From positions 787,204 through 851,203 of the forward strand of contig NZ_JACVVD010000003.1 of NCBI RefSeq assembly GCF_014534655.1: a stretch of 64,000 nt of DNA, written 5' to 3'. The stretch comes from Paenibacillus sedimenti. GTDB lineage: Bacteria > Bacillota > Bacilli > Paenibacillales > NBRC-103111. The notes below the pieces were generated by a model. It saw nothing but the letters and a program-made list of their open reading frames with translations, had not been told where the DNA came from and made no database searches. Every line of letters begins with the position of its first letter. Position 1 is the stretch's first letter. Positions 52,413 to 60,897 of this stretch are shown here, in pieces. Both the position numbers and the translations under genes were made by a program.

Positions 52413-52592
52413 TCAATCACAATCAGCAGCACCGCATAAACTTGAAAAAAATTTCGATAAGTAATAAACTGATCCGCCAGCAATTATGATTATGATAAGC
52501 ATTAATACCACCATATAAAGTAAGAAAATCTTTCTCGTGTTTTTCCTACTATTTATCTCTTCTTGTTTATCAATTTCCCAATCATCACTCAA
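52413..52592 (-). CDS. Small single-pass membrane protein, 59 residues
   Basis: TTG start at 52592 preceded by AGGGGGG; sequence SDDWEIDKQEEINSRKNTRK, then one strong membrane helix (IFLLYMVVLMLIIIIIAGG) and a short tail with two Cys (LCGAADCD). Missed by size cut-offs. Function unknown; a plausible intact cassette gene, with a repeat copy directly at its 3' end. Confidence 0.6.
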   Translation of the reverse strand: MSDDWEIDKQEEINSRKNTRKIFLLYMVVLMLIIIIIAGGSVYYLSKFFSSLCGAADCD

Positions 52593-52727
52593 GAGAGGTC
52601 CCCCCTTAGATGATAGACACTTTTAATTTGAGTACATTAGTCAAACTTATCTATTCACATTATTTGATGATACTGCCCTTCACGGAGGAATAAATTCCCA
52701 TTTACCGACCTCGCCGATCTGCTCCCT

Positions 52728-52762
52728 GTTTATTGCACAAACGTATCCGTTAGCTCAACAAA
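52728..52762 (+). repeat. attC-like right module
   Basis: TTGCACAAACGTATCCG then TTAGCTCAACAAATTCC, overlapping the 3' end of the next minus-strand gene. A possible left module (ATACTGCCCTTCACGG) lies at 52670. Confidence 0.58.
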
Positions 52763-52959
52763 TTCCTTGATTGAGCATAAACTAATGCGTTCAATACTCT
52801 TCTATCAGGATCATATACGTTCGAATTTCTCAAAGTATCTTTAGGTAATGATCGTATAAATTTGTCCAACTCTTGTTGTTCCTCAAAGTCACCGTTACGG
52901 TCAGGCATTACTATTGTCCATAGCCACATTTCCCGTCTCACCTTTTCTGTAATGTTCAC
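52750..52959 (-). CDS. Hypothetical protein, 69 residues
   Basis: Soluble, charged protein (WTIVMPDRNGDFEEQQELDK; FIRSLPKDTLRNSNVYDPD). The tail QSRNLLS runs into a repeat module. Not recognised. RBS weak. Confidence 0.5.
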   Translation of the reverse strand: MNITEKVRREMWLWTIVMPDRNGDFEEQQELDKFIRSLPKDTLRNSNVYDPDRRVLNALVYAQSRNLLS

Positions 52960-52972
52960 TCCTGTATTGTAC

Positions 52973-53068
52973 TATTGCTGCCCGTTAGCGCCAATGAGGC
53001 TTCCGTTTGTTCCTCGGCAGCCTCATGGTGAAGTTTATAAAATTCTCGTTCTCCGTTAGTGGAACGAT
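52973..53068 (+). repeat. attC-like repeat, copy 18
   Basis: Left module TGCTGCCCGTTAGCGCCAAT, hairpin AATGAGGCTTCCG...CGGCAGCCTCAT, right module ATTCTCGTTCTCCG then TTAGTGGAACG, ending at the stop of the lipoprotein gene. Confidence 0.82.
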
Positions 53069-53979
53069 TAGTTCCCGATGACGACCTTCGTCACTTTTTT
53101 CTCGGGTCCGACCTCATACCCCGCAAACCAAATCTTAACGCGTTCTCCGACCTTGATGTCAGAGACGTCCCCATTTTCACCCTTTATCCACACTTGTACA
53201 ATCGGGAGAAGTAGATGTTTTACCCCATCGACTTCGATTATACGTTCAACGTTCACGCCTTCGCCGGTTCCCTCCAGTCCCGTGACTTCACCTCTTTCAT
53301 CGCCTATCCCACTGTCCCTTGCCGTTATTTCGAGGCGCAGACCCGTTGTTTGACCTGGGTAACTCGCCAACATCAATCCTTCGCTCCACACCTTGACTAT
53401 TGCACCGATCTCTATGTCCTTCATCTGAATTTTCTTTCCTTCAAACTCGATATTTGCATCGTTTGACATGGCATACCACGCAGCATCAGGCATTTTCTTT
53501 TCTTTGTCTAAGAATTTATCGGATGATACGATCAGAAATCTTCCCTTATCAGCGATTGATGTGATTTTCCCAGTAATTCCTGGTTGTTCACCAATAGTAT
53601 AGACTGATATGCTCAGTGGAAATTCGCTTCCGACCGCCTCATAAATTGATTGTCTGAGCTCGACTTTCTCTTCGTCCGACAGCGATCTAGAATGTTCCCC
53701 TATTCTGCGGATTTCCAGGAAACCTTCTTTTTCGTTGCTATAAGAGGACTGAAACTTGACATGATGGTTTTTAAATACAGCCTCTAAAGAGGAAAGCTTA
53801 TTCACATACTTTTCCAAATCCTCTTTAGATATGGACTCCACTTTCCCGGACGTCTTAGGCGGAGCAAATCCCTCATTTCTGTTCATCGGATTTCGCTCCC
53901 AACAACCCGAAAGCAGTAAAGTAACAAGAATCGTACAAACGCACACACTAAACAAGTGCATCTTTTTCCTCATGAACAA
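53068..53979 (-). CDS. Lipoprotein with two DUF3221-like domains
   Basis: 303 residues. Signal peptide with lipobox LLLSGCWE (Cys about 26). After a helical linker come two DUF3221-type beta domains: GITGKITSIADKGRFLIVSS ... DIEIGAIVKVWSEGLMLASYP and GEVTGLEGTGEGVNVERIIE ... DIKVGERVKIWFAGYE. Such domains are common in Bacillaceae surface lipoproteins of unknown role. The gene ends about 10 bp from the repeat core. Confidence 0.8.
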   Translation of the reverse strand: MFMRKKMHLFSVCVCTILVTLLLSGCWERNPMNRNEGFAPPKTSGKVESISKEDLEKYVNKLSSLEAVFKNHHVKFQSSYSNEKEGFLEIRRIGEHSRSLSDEEKVELRQSIYEAVGSEFPLSISVYTIGEQPGITGKITSIADKGRFLIVSSDKFLDKEKKMPDAAWYAMSNDANIEFEGKKIQMKDIEIGAIVKVWSEGLMLASYPGQTTGLRLEITARDSGIGDERGEVTGLEGTGEGVNVERIIEVDGVKHLLLPIVQVWIKGENGDVSDIKVGERVKIWFAGYEVGPEKKVTKVVIGN

Positions 53980-54048
53980 AGCCCCCTTTTATACTGTTCG
54001 ACTGTTCTGCGAGTAAGTTTAATATATCGCTATTCGGTGGCTTTTCAT

Positions 54049-54291
54049 CTACTTACCCTTCGAAATAATTAAAGATTTAAATACAATGTCCTTCCGACCA
54101 TCTACCTGGTTATAATCAATAATCTTATAACCAAACCCTAAATAAACAGATGTACCGCCATCCTTATACAAATCTGTTCGAATTGCAAATAATGGTGGCA
54201 TATCTCTTACTGCTCTTTTGTAATCAACAATAAAGATCGACATCACAATGATTACAAGAAATGATAATAACAGCATCTTTATTTTAGACAT
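54049..54291 (-). CDS. Small membrane-anchored hypothetical protein, 80 residues
   Basis: One N-terminal membrane helix (MLLLSFLVIIVMSIFIV) and a short extracytoplasmic part (TSVYLGFGYKIIDYNQVDG). Resembles small Bacillus proteins of unknown function. RBS AAGGAG before ATG. Confidence 0.62.
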   Translation of the reverse strand: MSKIKMLLLSFLVIIVMSIFIVDYKRAVRDMPPLFAIRTDLYKDGGTSVYLGFGYKIIDYNQVDGRKDIVFKSLIISKGK

Positions 54292-54357
54292 ATAGACTCC
54301 TTATCTTCTAAGGGTTTGGTATTTATTAGACGGATACAACAATAGAAAGGTTTCCAT

Positions 54358-54438
54358 TTCAACTATCCTGCCCGTTACTACAACGAACATCAAAAAGAAG
54401 CTGCCCTCGCGGCAGCTTCACGCTATCGTTACCCTTTG
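54358..54438 (+). repeat. attC-like repeat, copy 19
   Basis: Left module TTCAACTATCCTGCCCG then TTACTACAACGAA, hairpin AAGAAGCTGCC-CTCG-CGGCAGCTTC, right module CGCTATCGTTACCC. Close relative of copy 1 at 22609 (shared ACGAACATCAAAAA). Confidence 0.82.
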
Positions 54439-54766
54439 AGAGGGGTAAAAACTCTTGGTAGGAATATTTCATTGCTTCAATCATCTGTTCTGAGTTAAGC
54501 CTTCTTGCGACAGTGCAAAGGGGATCCCAATTATTAGAAATATAATATTGGTTGGCAAACTCAATTAAATCTTCGAATTCCTTATGATACTGCTTATGCA
54601 ATTTAATTAAGCCTTCTGTAACAGATGCATCTATAAATAATGTCCCTGAAGTCAGGAAAGAAGCAAGCACATCAAACTTTATATCAAGTTCTGATACATT
54701 TTCAAAAAATGAGTTAAAGCATAAAATACATTTCCAGATCAGGGATATCATTGTAGACCGCCACAT
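54359..54766 (-). CDS. Truncated hypothetical ORF ending in a repeat
   Basis: 135 codons, of which the last about 26 (from GNDSVKLPRGQL) are simply the repeat read in reverse; the same frame gives NDSEELPLWQL in the copy at 22.6 kb. The rest (FLTSGTLFIDASVTEGLIKL; FANQYYISNNWDPLC) looks like a helical protein fragment of unknown family. The original 3' end seems to have been lost at the repeat. Confidence 0.45.
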   Translation of the reverse strand: MWRSTMISLIWKCILCFNSFFENVSELDIKFDVLASFLTSGTLFIDASVTEGLIKLHKQYHKEFEDLIEFANQYYISNNWDPLCTVARRLNSEQMIEAMKYSYQEFLPLSKGNDSVKLPRGQLLFDVRCSNGQDS

Positions 54767-54853
54767 TAATATGAGGTCTTATTTCGGAAATCTCATCTGC
54801 TCGTTAGAAAAACGGCAGCCCTGAATCCGGTTTACTCCAATCTGATTATATTA

Positions 54854-56680
54854 CTATTTCTTTAAATGATATGGCACAGTAGTAATAATTACATTCCTCC
54901 GAAATAGCAAGTGCGCTCGAATCAGTAAACTTGACTGGTTATGCAGGATGTTGTGCCAACCTTTCTTAGGTATGAATTGTGGGATAATCACCGTAACCTG
55001 GTAGTTTGATTCACTTGCTTTCCGTTGAACAGTATCAATAAATTTGGTCAGTGGATTAATAATACTTCTGTAGGGAGAGTGCAGTGTTACCAGTCTCACA
55101 TCAGGATGCCATTTATTCCACTTTTCTTCAAATAATGTCTCATCTTCTCTTTCGAAAGGAACATAAACGGCAATAATTTGGTGAGGTGATAAAGATTTCG
55201 CATAATTGAGTGAGTTTTCTACGACATGAGTAATCCCAGCTACTGGGAGAATGATGACATTTCCCTCAATCGGCGCAGAAGGCTCACATGTTGTAATCCT
55301 TAGTTGATCACCGACCGCTTCATAGTGCTTCTTAATTTGATAAAAAAGAACAATGATTAAAGGCAAGAAGACTAACACTGACCATACCTGAGCAAATTTG
55401 GTCAAGAAAAACATCAACGTGACTACCAAGCTAATTGCCGCACCGGTGGAATTAATAATTAGTTTTGGAACCCAACCCTTAGGCTTTTCACGAATCCATT
55501 TTAACATCATACCCGTTTGGGAAAGGGTAAATGGGATAAATACCCCGACAGCATAAAGAGGAATAAGATGTTCGGTTTGCCCTTTGAATACAATAATTAA
55601 GATGATCGACAAAACTCCAAGAAAGATAATTCCATTGGAGTATCCTAATCGATCACCACGAATGGTGAACATTCTTGGGATAAATTTATCTTTGGCTAGA
55701 TTAACTGCGAGCAGAGGAAAAGCAGAATACCCCGTATTTGCGGCAAGAATTAAGATTAATGCCGTAGTTCCTTGGATGAAGAAATACATAAAGTTCCGTC
55801 CAAAGGTTTGTTCAGCAATTTGTGAAACAACGGTAACCTCTTCTTTAGGAGTAACCCCGTAATAGTAAGCTAAGTATACAATTCCCGAAAATAATAATGC
55901 GAGTAAGGAACCCATCGCAATTAGCGTTTTAGAAGCATTATTAGGAGCAGGGTCTTTAAAATTTGGAATTGCGTTTGAGATGGCTTCTACTCCTGTTAGT
56001 GCCGAGCTTCCCGAAGCGAAAGCTCTAAGGAGAAGAAATAAACTAATTCCTGCTACTGGTGTACCGATTGGTGCATGTAACTCAGGAGATACATGACCCG
56101 TTACGATATTGTAAATACCTACACCAATTAAAATGAATAATGCTAAAACGAATAAATAAACGGGATATGCAAGTATTGATGCTGATTCAGTTACTCCTCT
56201 TAAGTTCAAGATTGTAATAAACAGTATAAATACAATGGCAATGCCTACATTATGAGCATGTAAACTGGGAAATGCTGATGTAATGGCATCCGTACCTGCG
56301 GACACACTCACTGCTACTGTTAAAATATAGTCTACTAATAATGAGCCCCCAGCTATTAATCCGGGGTACATGCCTAAGTTTTCCTTAGATACTACATAGG
56401 CCCCTCCACCGTGAGGATATGCAAAAATAATTTGTCTATATGAAAGAATTAAAGCGGTTAATAGAATTAAAACACCAATTCCAATTGGTATCGAATACCA
56501 AAATGCCGCTGCGCTAATTGTAATCAATACCAGTAGTATTTGCTCTGGACCATATGCAACTGAAGATAGAGCATCTGAAGACAGTATGGCTAATGCTTTT
56601 GTTTTATTAATTTTTTGCTCCCCTAATTCCGTTGATTTCAACGGTCTTCCAATTAAAAATCTTTTTAATATGGATATCAT
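54854..56680 (-). CDS. kimA: KimA-type high-affinity K+/H+ symporter
   Basis: 608 residues, close in length and sequence to B. subtilis KimA: N-terminal KRFLIGRPLKSTELGEQKI, LSSDALSSVAYGPEQIL, FAYPHGGGAYVVSKENLG, FASGSSALTGVEAISNAIP, twelve membrane helices of the APC fold, and a C-terminal cytoplasmic UspA-like domain ending LLRRNVIITTVPYHLKK-type (LFRRNVIITTVPYHLKK). It imports potassium. The leader contains a c-di-AMP riboswitch, which turns expression off when potassium and c-di-AMP are high. Confidence 0.92.
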   Translation of the reverse strand: MISILKRFLIGRPLKSTELGEQKINKTKALAILSSDALSSVAYGPEQILLVLITISAAAFWYSIPIGIGVLILLTALILSYRQIIFAYPHGGGAYVVSKENLGMYPGLIAGGSLLVDYILTVAVSVSAGTDAITSAFPSLHAHNVGIAIVFILFITILNLRGVTESASILAYPVYLFVLALFILIGVGIYNIVTGHVSPELHAPIGTPVAGISLFLLLRAFASGSSALTGVEAISNAIPNFKDPAPNNASKTLIAMGSLLALLFSGIVYLAYYYGVTPKEEVTVVSQIAEQTFGRNFMYFFIQGTTALILILAANTGYSAFPLLAVNLAKDKFIPRMFTIRGDRLGYSNGIIFLGVLSIILIIVFKGQTEHLIPLYAVGVFIPFTLSQTGMMLKWIREKPKGWVPKLIINSTGAAISLVVTLMFFLTKFAQVWSVLVFLPLIIVLFYQIKKHYEAVGDQLRITTCEPSAPIEGNVIILPVAGITHVVENSLNYAKSLSPHQIIAVYVPFEREDETLFEEKWNKWHPDVRLVTLHSPYRSIINPLTKFIDTVQRKASESNYQVTVIIPQFIPKKGWHNILHNQSSLLIRAHLLFRRNVIITTVPYHLKK

Positions 56681-56805
56681 CCTTTGCCTGGCTCCCTTTT
56701 TAATTATGACTGCTCACATGTGAATATGTGGTTATAATCCCAATCTCATTACAAATTTATCCAAGACTTGATCCAGCCCTCCAAATCGCAATTCAATATT
56801 TAGGC

Positions 56806-57035
56806 AATAAAAAGCCACAGAGGTTTGAACCCCTGTGGCCATGTTTAAGTGATCACAGTATCAACATCCTCTCTCAGTCAACGCTTACGAGGTTAGCTGC
56901 CGGATTCGGATGGCGAGAGTCACCCTACTGCAGTTTGCATATCTGCAGATTCACCCCATGTAAATGATAAATTTGGCTGCATGTTGACCAAATTCGTCAT
57001 TCACCTTGGTTCCCCCGTTTTTCCTTTTGGAAAAC
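56806..57035 (-). ncRNA. c-di-AMP (ydaO-type) riboswitch with terminator
   Basis: The minus strand carries GGGGAACCAAGGTG, GGGTGAATC, AGGGTGACTCTCGCC and CCGGCAGCTAACCTCGTA, the hallmarks of the ydaO/yuaA riboswitch, followed by an intrinsic terminator (GCCACAGGGG...CCTCTGTGGC plus TTTTTATT, 56806-56841). It precedes kimA by about 125 bp. Ligand binding favours termination. Confidence 0.93.
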
Positions 57036-57248
57036 TCAGCGAATTAGAATATGAACATTAATTTTTATATTTTCAAGATTGAATACTACGCTTTATTGGT
57101 TCATCTGTAAAATGTTAAAAAATAAAAAAGCACCTAATTTCAGATCATACACAAACAAGAGAGCGCTTACTTTATATTTTCTCTTTGATTAACTTAATTA
57201 TGCTCTTTCATTCTTTGTTTTCTCTATACCTACTCCACATCCTCCAAA

Positions 57249-57338
57249 CATAACTGCACTTTAGTTGAACACCTTACTTATCCGAATAAAAAACGAAAAC
57301 CCGCATTATGCGGGTCACTATCGGAATATCCTATTGCA
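57249..57338 (+). repeat. attC-like repeat, variant hairpin
   Basis: Left module AACTGCACTTTAGTTGAACACC, hairpin ACCCGCATTATGCGGGT (57300-57316), right module CACTATCGGAATATCC. Conserved modules surround an unrelated stem. Confidence 0.6.
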
Positions 57339-57353
57339 TTGCTTTTGCATACG

Positions 57354-57635
57354 CTATTCCTCTTCATCTTTTTCCCGTTCCCAATAACTTCCTTCACCGA
57401 AGTAATCCTGGCAAACGTTATCAAGGGTCTTCAACGAATCAATAAATCCTTTTAAATCACACGTATGAAAAGTATCTTTAAGCTCACGATTTTCTTCTGT
57501 AACTGAATATACGTGAATTTCTGTACAACCATCCCATCTAATATTAACATCAAGACGCTTATCCTCGGTTTCCAATTCTAGAGCTACCGTCCCACCATCT
57601 TCATCTCTTTTATGTTCTGTTTTTATAATCCACAA
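57354..57635 (-). CDS. Hypothetical protein, 93 residues
   Basis: A compact acidic protein (KTEHKRDEDGGTVALELETED; VNIRWDGCTEIHVYSV; DNVCQDYFGEGSYWERE). It reads like a complete one-domain alpha/beta protein; family not recognised, possibly an immunity-like small protein. Single-gene unit with a repeat at its 3' end. Confidence 0.62.
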   Translation of the reverse strand: MWIIKTEHKRDEDGGTVALELETEDKRLDVNIRWDGCTEIHVYSVTEENRELKDTFHTCDLKGFIDSLKTLDNVCQDYFGEGSYWEREKDEEE

Positions 57636-57691
57636 TATAAAACACCACCTTTTGGTATAGGATTGCCAAAAGTGGAACCTTTTAAAAGCAA

Positions 57692-58501
57692 TTGTTTACT
57701 GCGGCGGCGTCTGTAGCTGGTGGCTACCTCTCTGTCGAAGGAGACCCCACGCCTCAGCGAATTGAGGATGGGGCCATCCTGCTGTTCCCTTATGGGCACG
57801 CTCACTCGATCTGCGATGAACTTACTTCACCCCTGACTAAAATCGTACATGTGGGCTATGACGCGCAGCGTGAGTACCAGGTCTTCCCTTGTGAGGGCGA
57901 GGGATCAAAGATGGTCGTGCTCTGTGGCGCATTTCATTTGGAGCATCCCGGGGATTCTCCATTGCTCCATGGCTTGCCAAAAGTCATTCATATTCCTGCA
58001 GAACAGGGGCGATTGGCGCAGGGCTTCGCCGATCTTGTTCATTTCATTGCACGTGAATCGGCCGAGCACTTGGCTGGTAGGGAAGTCATGCTCAGACGCT
58101 TGACAGAATTACTCTTCATTCAAGTGATCCGGGTCTGGATCGACCGGCAAACTCAAGCTACAGACGGATGGGTAGCAGCGCTGCGCGATCAGCCCGTCAG
58201 CACCGCTCTTGGACTGATTCATCAGTATCCCGAACGTAGTTGGACGGTCGAGGAACTGGCAATGGCTGCGGCCCTCTCCCGGTCATCGTTCTCAGCTCGC
58301 TTCACCCGTCTTGTGGGTGAGCCCCCCATCAAGTATCTCACCCGTTGGCGCATGTACAAGGCGACCCGCTTGCTCAAGAGCGACGTCGAGATGGAAAAGA
58401 TCGCCGAACTTCTCGGCTATGAATCGGAAGTGGCCTTTCGCAAAGCTTTCAAGCGAGAAGTTGGCATTCCCCCGGCCAGGTATCGCAAGTTGAGGTCGTA
58501 A
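57692..58501 (+). CDS. AraC-family regulator, N-terminally truncated
   Basis: 269 codons from TTG. The N-terminal cupin_6-type sensor lacks its first about 45 residues (the frame enters at AGGYLSVEGDPTPQRIEDG, AILLFPYGHAHSI), while the C-terminal DNA-binding domain is complete (LAMAAALSRSSFSARFTRLVGEPP; FKREVGIPPARYR). GC content is visibly higher than in neighbours and there is no good RBS, so this is probably an inactive, horizontally acquired remnant. Confidence 0.6.
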   Translation: MFTAAASVAGGYLSVEGDPTPQRIEDGAILLFPYGHAHSICDELTSPLTKIVHVGYDAQREYQVFPCEGEGSKMVVLCGAFHLEHPGDSPLLHGLPKVIHIPAEQGRLAQGFADLVHFIARESAEHLAGREVMLRRLTELLFIQVIRVWIDRQTQATDGWVAALRDQPVSTALGLIHQYPERSWTVEELAMAAALSRSSFSARFTRLVGEPPIKYLTRWRMYKATRLLKSDVEMEKIAELLGYESEVAFRKAFKREVGIPPARYRKLRS

Positions 58502-58584
58502 CATTAAACTGGAATGCTTGATAGTGCGGGCATTAAGAAAAGAAAAATCGTCAGCCTGCTGGAAAAATTGTACTGACTGACCCT

Positions 58585-58676
58585 AGAAATCGTAACAGCG
58601 ACAGCCATGGACGAAAAAAAATAGTCCTAGACTGTCGCTGTATTATTGAACTATCGTTTTCCGATAGCGTAATTAC
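58585..58676 (+). repeat. attC-like repeat, variant hairpin
   Basis: Stem AACAGCGACAG / CTGTCGCTGT around a loop with CCATGGAC...GTCCTAGA, then right module TTGAACTATCGTTTTCCG and ATAGCGTAATTAC. The stem arm and start of the module recur at 41881-41908. Confidence 0.65.
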
Positions 58677-58705
58677 TTTGGCTTCAACCGAATCACTTAA
58701 ATCAC

Positions 58706-59609
58706 TTAATGCTCGGAGGCGAACAGTAACTCCATCTTTGTCTTACCTATATTTTTTAACCATTCATTAAAAGTCAACAACCCGGGGTGTAACCTCCGGA
58801 CTTCAGCAATATCAATTTTTAGTTCCTCATTATTAATAAACTCAAACGTTCTTGCTCCACTTGGGCTTATTTGATGAATAGTATCGATTGGAATCTCAAC
58901 ATAGGGAATATTTTTTCCGATAGCAAGCGATATTGCGTTCGATATAGCCACGGGGGTCAAAGAATCCCCGGCGAATTCAATTGTTTTGCCTAAGTATCTT
59001 TCGGGATTCTCAAAAGCTAAGGCTGAAAATATACCGATATCTTCAACAGCGATTAATTGCAATTTTATGTTTGATTTTATAGCAGTAGAAAGTTGGCCAG
59101 TTTGAAGTCCAAAGAGTGGATCGGAGAAATTATCCATGAACCAAGCAGGACGTAGAATTGTCAGTGGTAAATCAAGCATTCGAATGTAGTCTTCAATTTC
59201 CCATTTACTATAATTTCGTCCGCCAATTAATCGATCCGCTCCACTTACCGATGAGTAAAATAAAATGTTGAACACCAGCCTTCTTCGCCGCATTTGCTAC
59301 ATTTTTTCCAAATCTAACTTCGTCTTCATAGCTAAAATCCGGTGAAATATTTGGTGAGAATTCTGTAGGTTGAACGCTGAACACCCCGTATACCCCTTGC
59401 ATAGCCTCCAGTAACGAATCAGGATTGTCATGGTCACCTTCAAAAATTTCTACCCCTGCTTTACGCAATTTTTCCGCTGAAGGTTTTCTTGGGTCACGGG
59501 TGAGAGCTCTAACGGACCAGTTACCATTTGCAAGTAAACCGCGTATTGTTGCTCCTCCTTGTTGACCAGTAGCACCAGTTACTAGAATGATCTTTTTTTT
59601 GTATTCCAT
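58706..59609 (-). pseudogene. NmrA-type NAD(P)-binding protein pseudogene (frameshift)
   Basis: Two frames join into one NmrA-like SDR: ILVTGATGQQGGATIRGLL, RDPRKPSAEKLRKAGVEIFEGD and GVQHFI in the first; YSSVSGADRLIGGRNYSKWE, LTILRPAWFMDNF and FAGDSLTPVAISNAI in the second. The break is near 59255, where an extra T in a T run separates HFI from YSSVSG. Otherwise nearly full length. It is divergent from an HxlR regulator, the normal partner for a redox-responsive enzyme. Confidence 0.8.
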
Positions 59610-59661
59610 AATTAGTCTCCCTTAACATTTTTCGAAGCCATTCTTGATGTTAAGCAGAGTA

Positions 59662-59723
59662 TAACTTTTTGTTGTAAAATAATATAGTACGCACATTATT
59701 GTTATATTCTTAACAAAAAGTTA
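59662..59723. promoter_or_regulatory. Widely spaced inverted repeat, HxlR operator candidate
   Basis: TAACTTTTTGTT (59662-59673) and its exact reverse complement AACAAAAAGTTA (59712-59723), 38 bp apart, in the divergent NmrA/HxlR promoter region. The second arm overlaps the HxlR leader. Confidence 0.6.
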
Positions 59724-59738
59724 GTAAAGGAGCAAATT

Positions 59739-60062
59739 ATGGACAATTGTAATAACGAAAAACTTAACTGTCCCATTTTTTACACACTGTCTGTGATAAG
59801 TGGAAAATGGAAATGGGCAATATTATTTTTCATAGCAAAAGAAGAAGTGATCAGATATGGGAAGATAAAAGAATACTTACCGCCAATTGCACATAAAACT
59901 CTTAGCCAACAGTTAAAGGAATTGGAGGGAGATGGAATTATCCATAGAGAACAATATATTGTCATGCCGCCAAAAGTCGAATATACCCTTACTGAGAAAG
60001 GTAAGTCACTGGTTCCAATGCTTGATTTTATGTTCCAGTGGGGCGAAAAATGGATCGATTGA
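59739..60062 (+). CDS. HxlR-family regulator
   Basis: 107 residues: NCPIFYTLSVISGKWKWAIL with the typical N-terminal Cys, HKTLSQQLKELEGDGIIHRE recognition region, VEYTLTEKGKSLVPML wing. Redox- or electrophile-sensing regulators of this type control adjacent oxidoreductase genes. Its partner here is a frameshifted NmrA gene. Confidence 0.88.
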   Translation: MDNCNNEKLNCPIFYTLSVISGKWKWAILFFIAKEEVIRYGKIKEYLPPIAHKTLSQQLKELEGDGIIHREQYIVMPPKVEYTLTEKGKSLVPMLDFMFQWGEKWID

Positions 60063-60124
60063 CATACCTCGAATAAACAGAGATCGGGCTTCCAAAAATA
60101 TTGGAAGTCGGATCACCATTGTCG

Positions 60125-60204
60125 CTAACCTGCCCGTTGGGTGAACAAGGGCAGCCGATCGTTCTGACCGGCTGCCGTCGTGTCTTTATTCAGCTAACGG
60201 TATT
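60125..60204 (+). repeat. attC-like repeat, copy 22
   Basis: Left module ACCTGCCCGTTGGGTGAAC, hairpin GGGCAGCCGATC...GACCGGCTGCC, right module ATTCAGCTAACGGTATTG. The MFS fragment starts in its last bases. Confidence 0.8.
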
Positions 60205-60647
60205 GTTGCAATGATTAGTACTCTGTTCTTGGGTTCTCTTTCAGATCGCATTCCTCGTCGAAACATGCAGAGTGTGATTTATTTTGTCCGTGGTTTAGGT
60301 TTCTTAGGTCTCGTTTTGGTCATCGCCCCATGGCAGTTATATTTGGTTGCTGTGATCGGAGGTTTGGTTTGGGCTGGCAGTGCGGCACTTTCTTCTGCGA
60401 TTCTGGGGGATATCTATGGCGTGAGATGGGTGGGTATTTTATAGGTTGGGCATATTTCATTTATCAAATCGGCGGAGCAACTGGTTCTTTTCTAGGGGGA
60501 TGGAGCTATGAGCATTTTGGCACACATCTTGTTGCCTATAGTATCACCACCTTATTATTACTTTTGGCGAGTGTGGTATCTCTACAACTCCCATCCCAAC
60601 TTAATTTTCCAAAAAAGCAAGATTTGTCCGTTAAGGTTACATTGTAA
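60199..60647 (+). pseudogene. MFS transporter fragment (frameshifted)
   Basis: About 150 codons from the C-terminal half of a major-facilitator transporter: LFLGSLSDRIPRRN, GLVWAGSAALSSAILGDIYGVRWVG, then after a 1-base loss near 60440 GWAYFIYQIGGATGSFLGG and EHFGTHLVAYSI. The N-terminal half is missing and the sequence begins exactly at the end of a repeat copy. Confidence 0.75.
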
Positions 60648-60732
60648 AAACGTAAACTTCCCAATATTTTTGGCAGGAATATACCTTTACATTCAACAAA
60701 GCAAAGAAATAGCAGCGTTCATTCAAGAATGT

Positions 60733-60790
60733 ACACAAAAACCAAAGAAGGGAATACCGTCTTCCATGGATTCTCTTCTTTGGTTTTTCA
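60733..60790. terminator. Bidirectional intrinsic terminator
   Basis: AAAAACCAAAGAAG / CTTCTTTGGTTTTT stem, perfect over 14 bases, between converging MFS remnant and 109-residue protein gene. Confidence 0.72.
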
Positions 60791-60803
60791 TAAGTTATTG
60801 AAG

Positions 60804-60897
60804 TATTCTGCCCGTTCAGCGACGAACGGCAGCCGATCGACTGGTCGGCTGCCGCTGTGTAATGATTCAACTATCGTTACTCTTAGCTTAGAAATAC
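60804..60897 (+). repeat. attC-like repeat, copy 23
   Basis: Left module TTCTGCCCGTTCAGCGACGA, hairpin ACGGCAGCCGATCGACTGGTCGGCTGCCG split at its loop ACTG, right module TTCAACTATCGTTACTC then TTAGCTTAG. The stop of the following minus-strand gene (TAA in AGCTAAG) is inside the right module. Confidence 0.83.
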
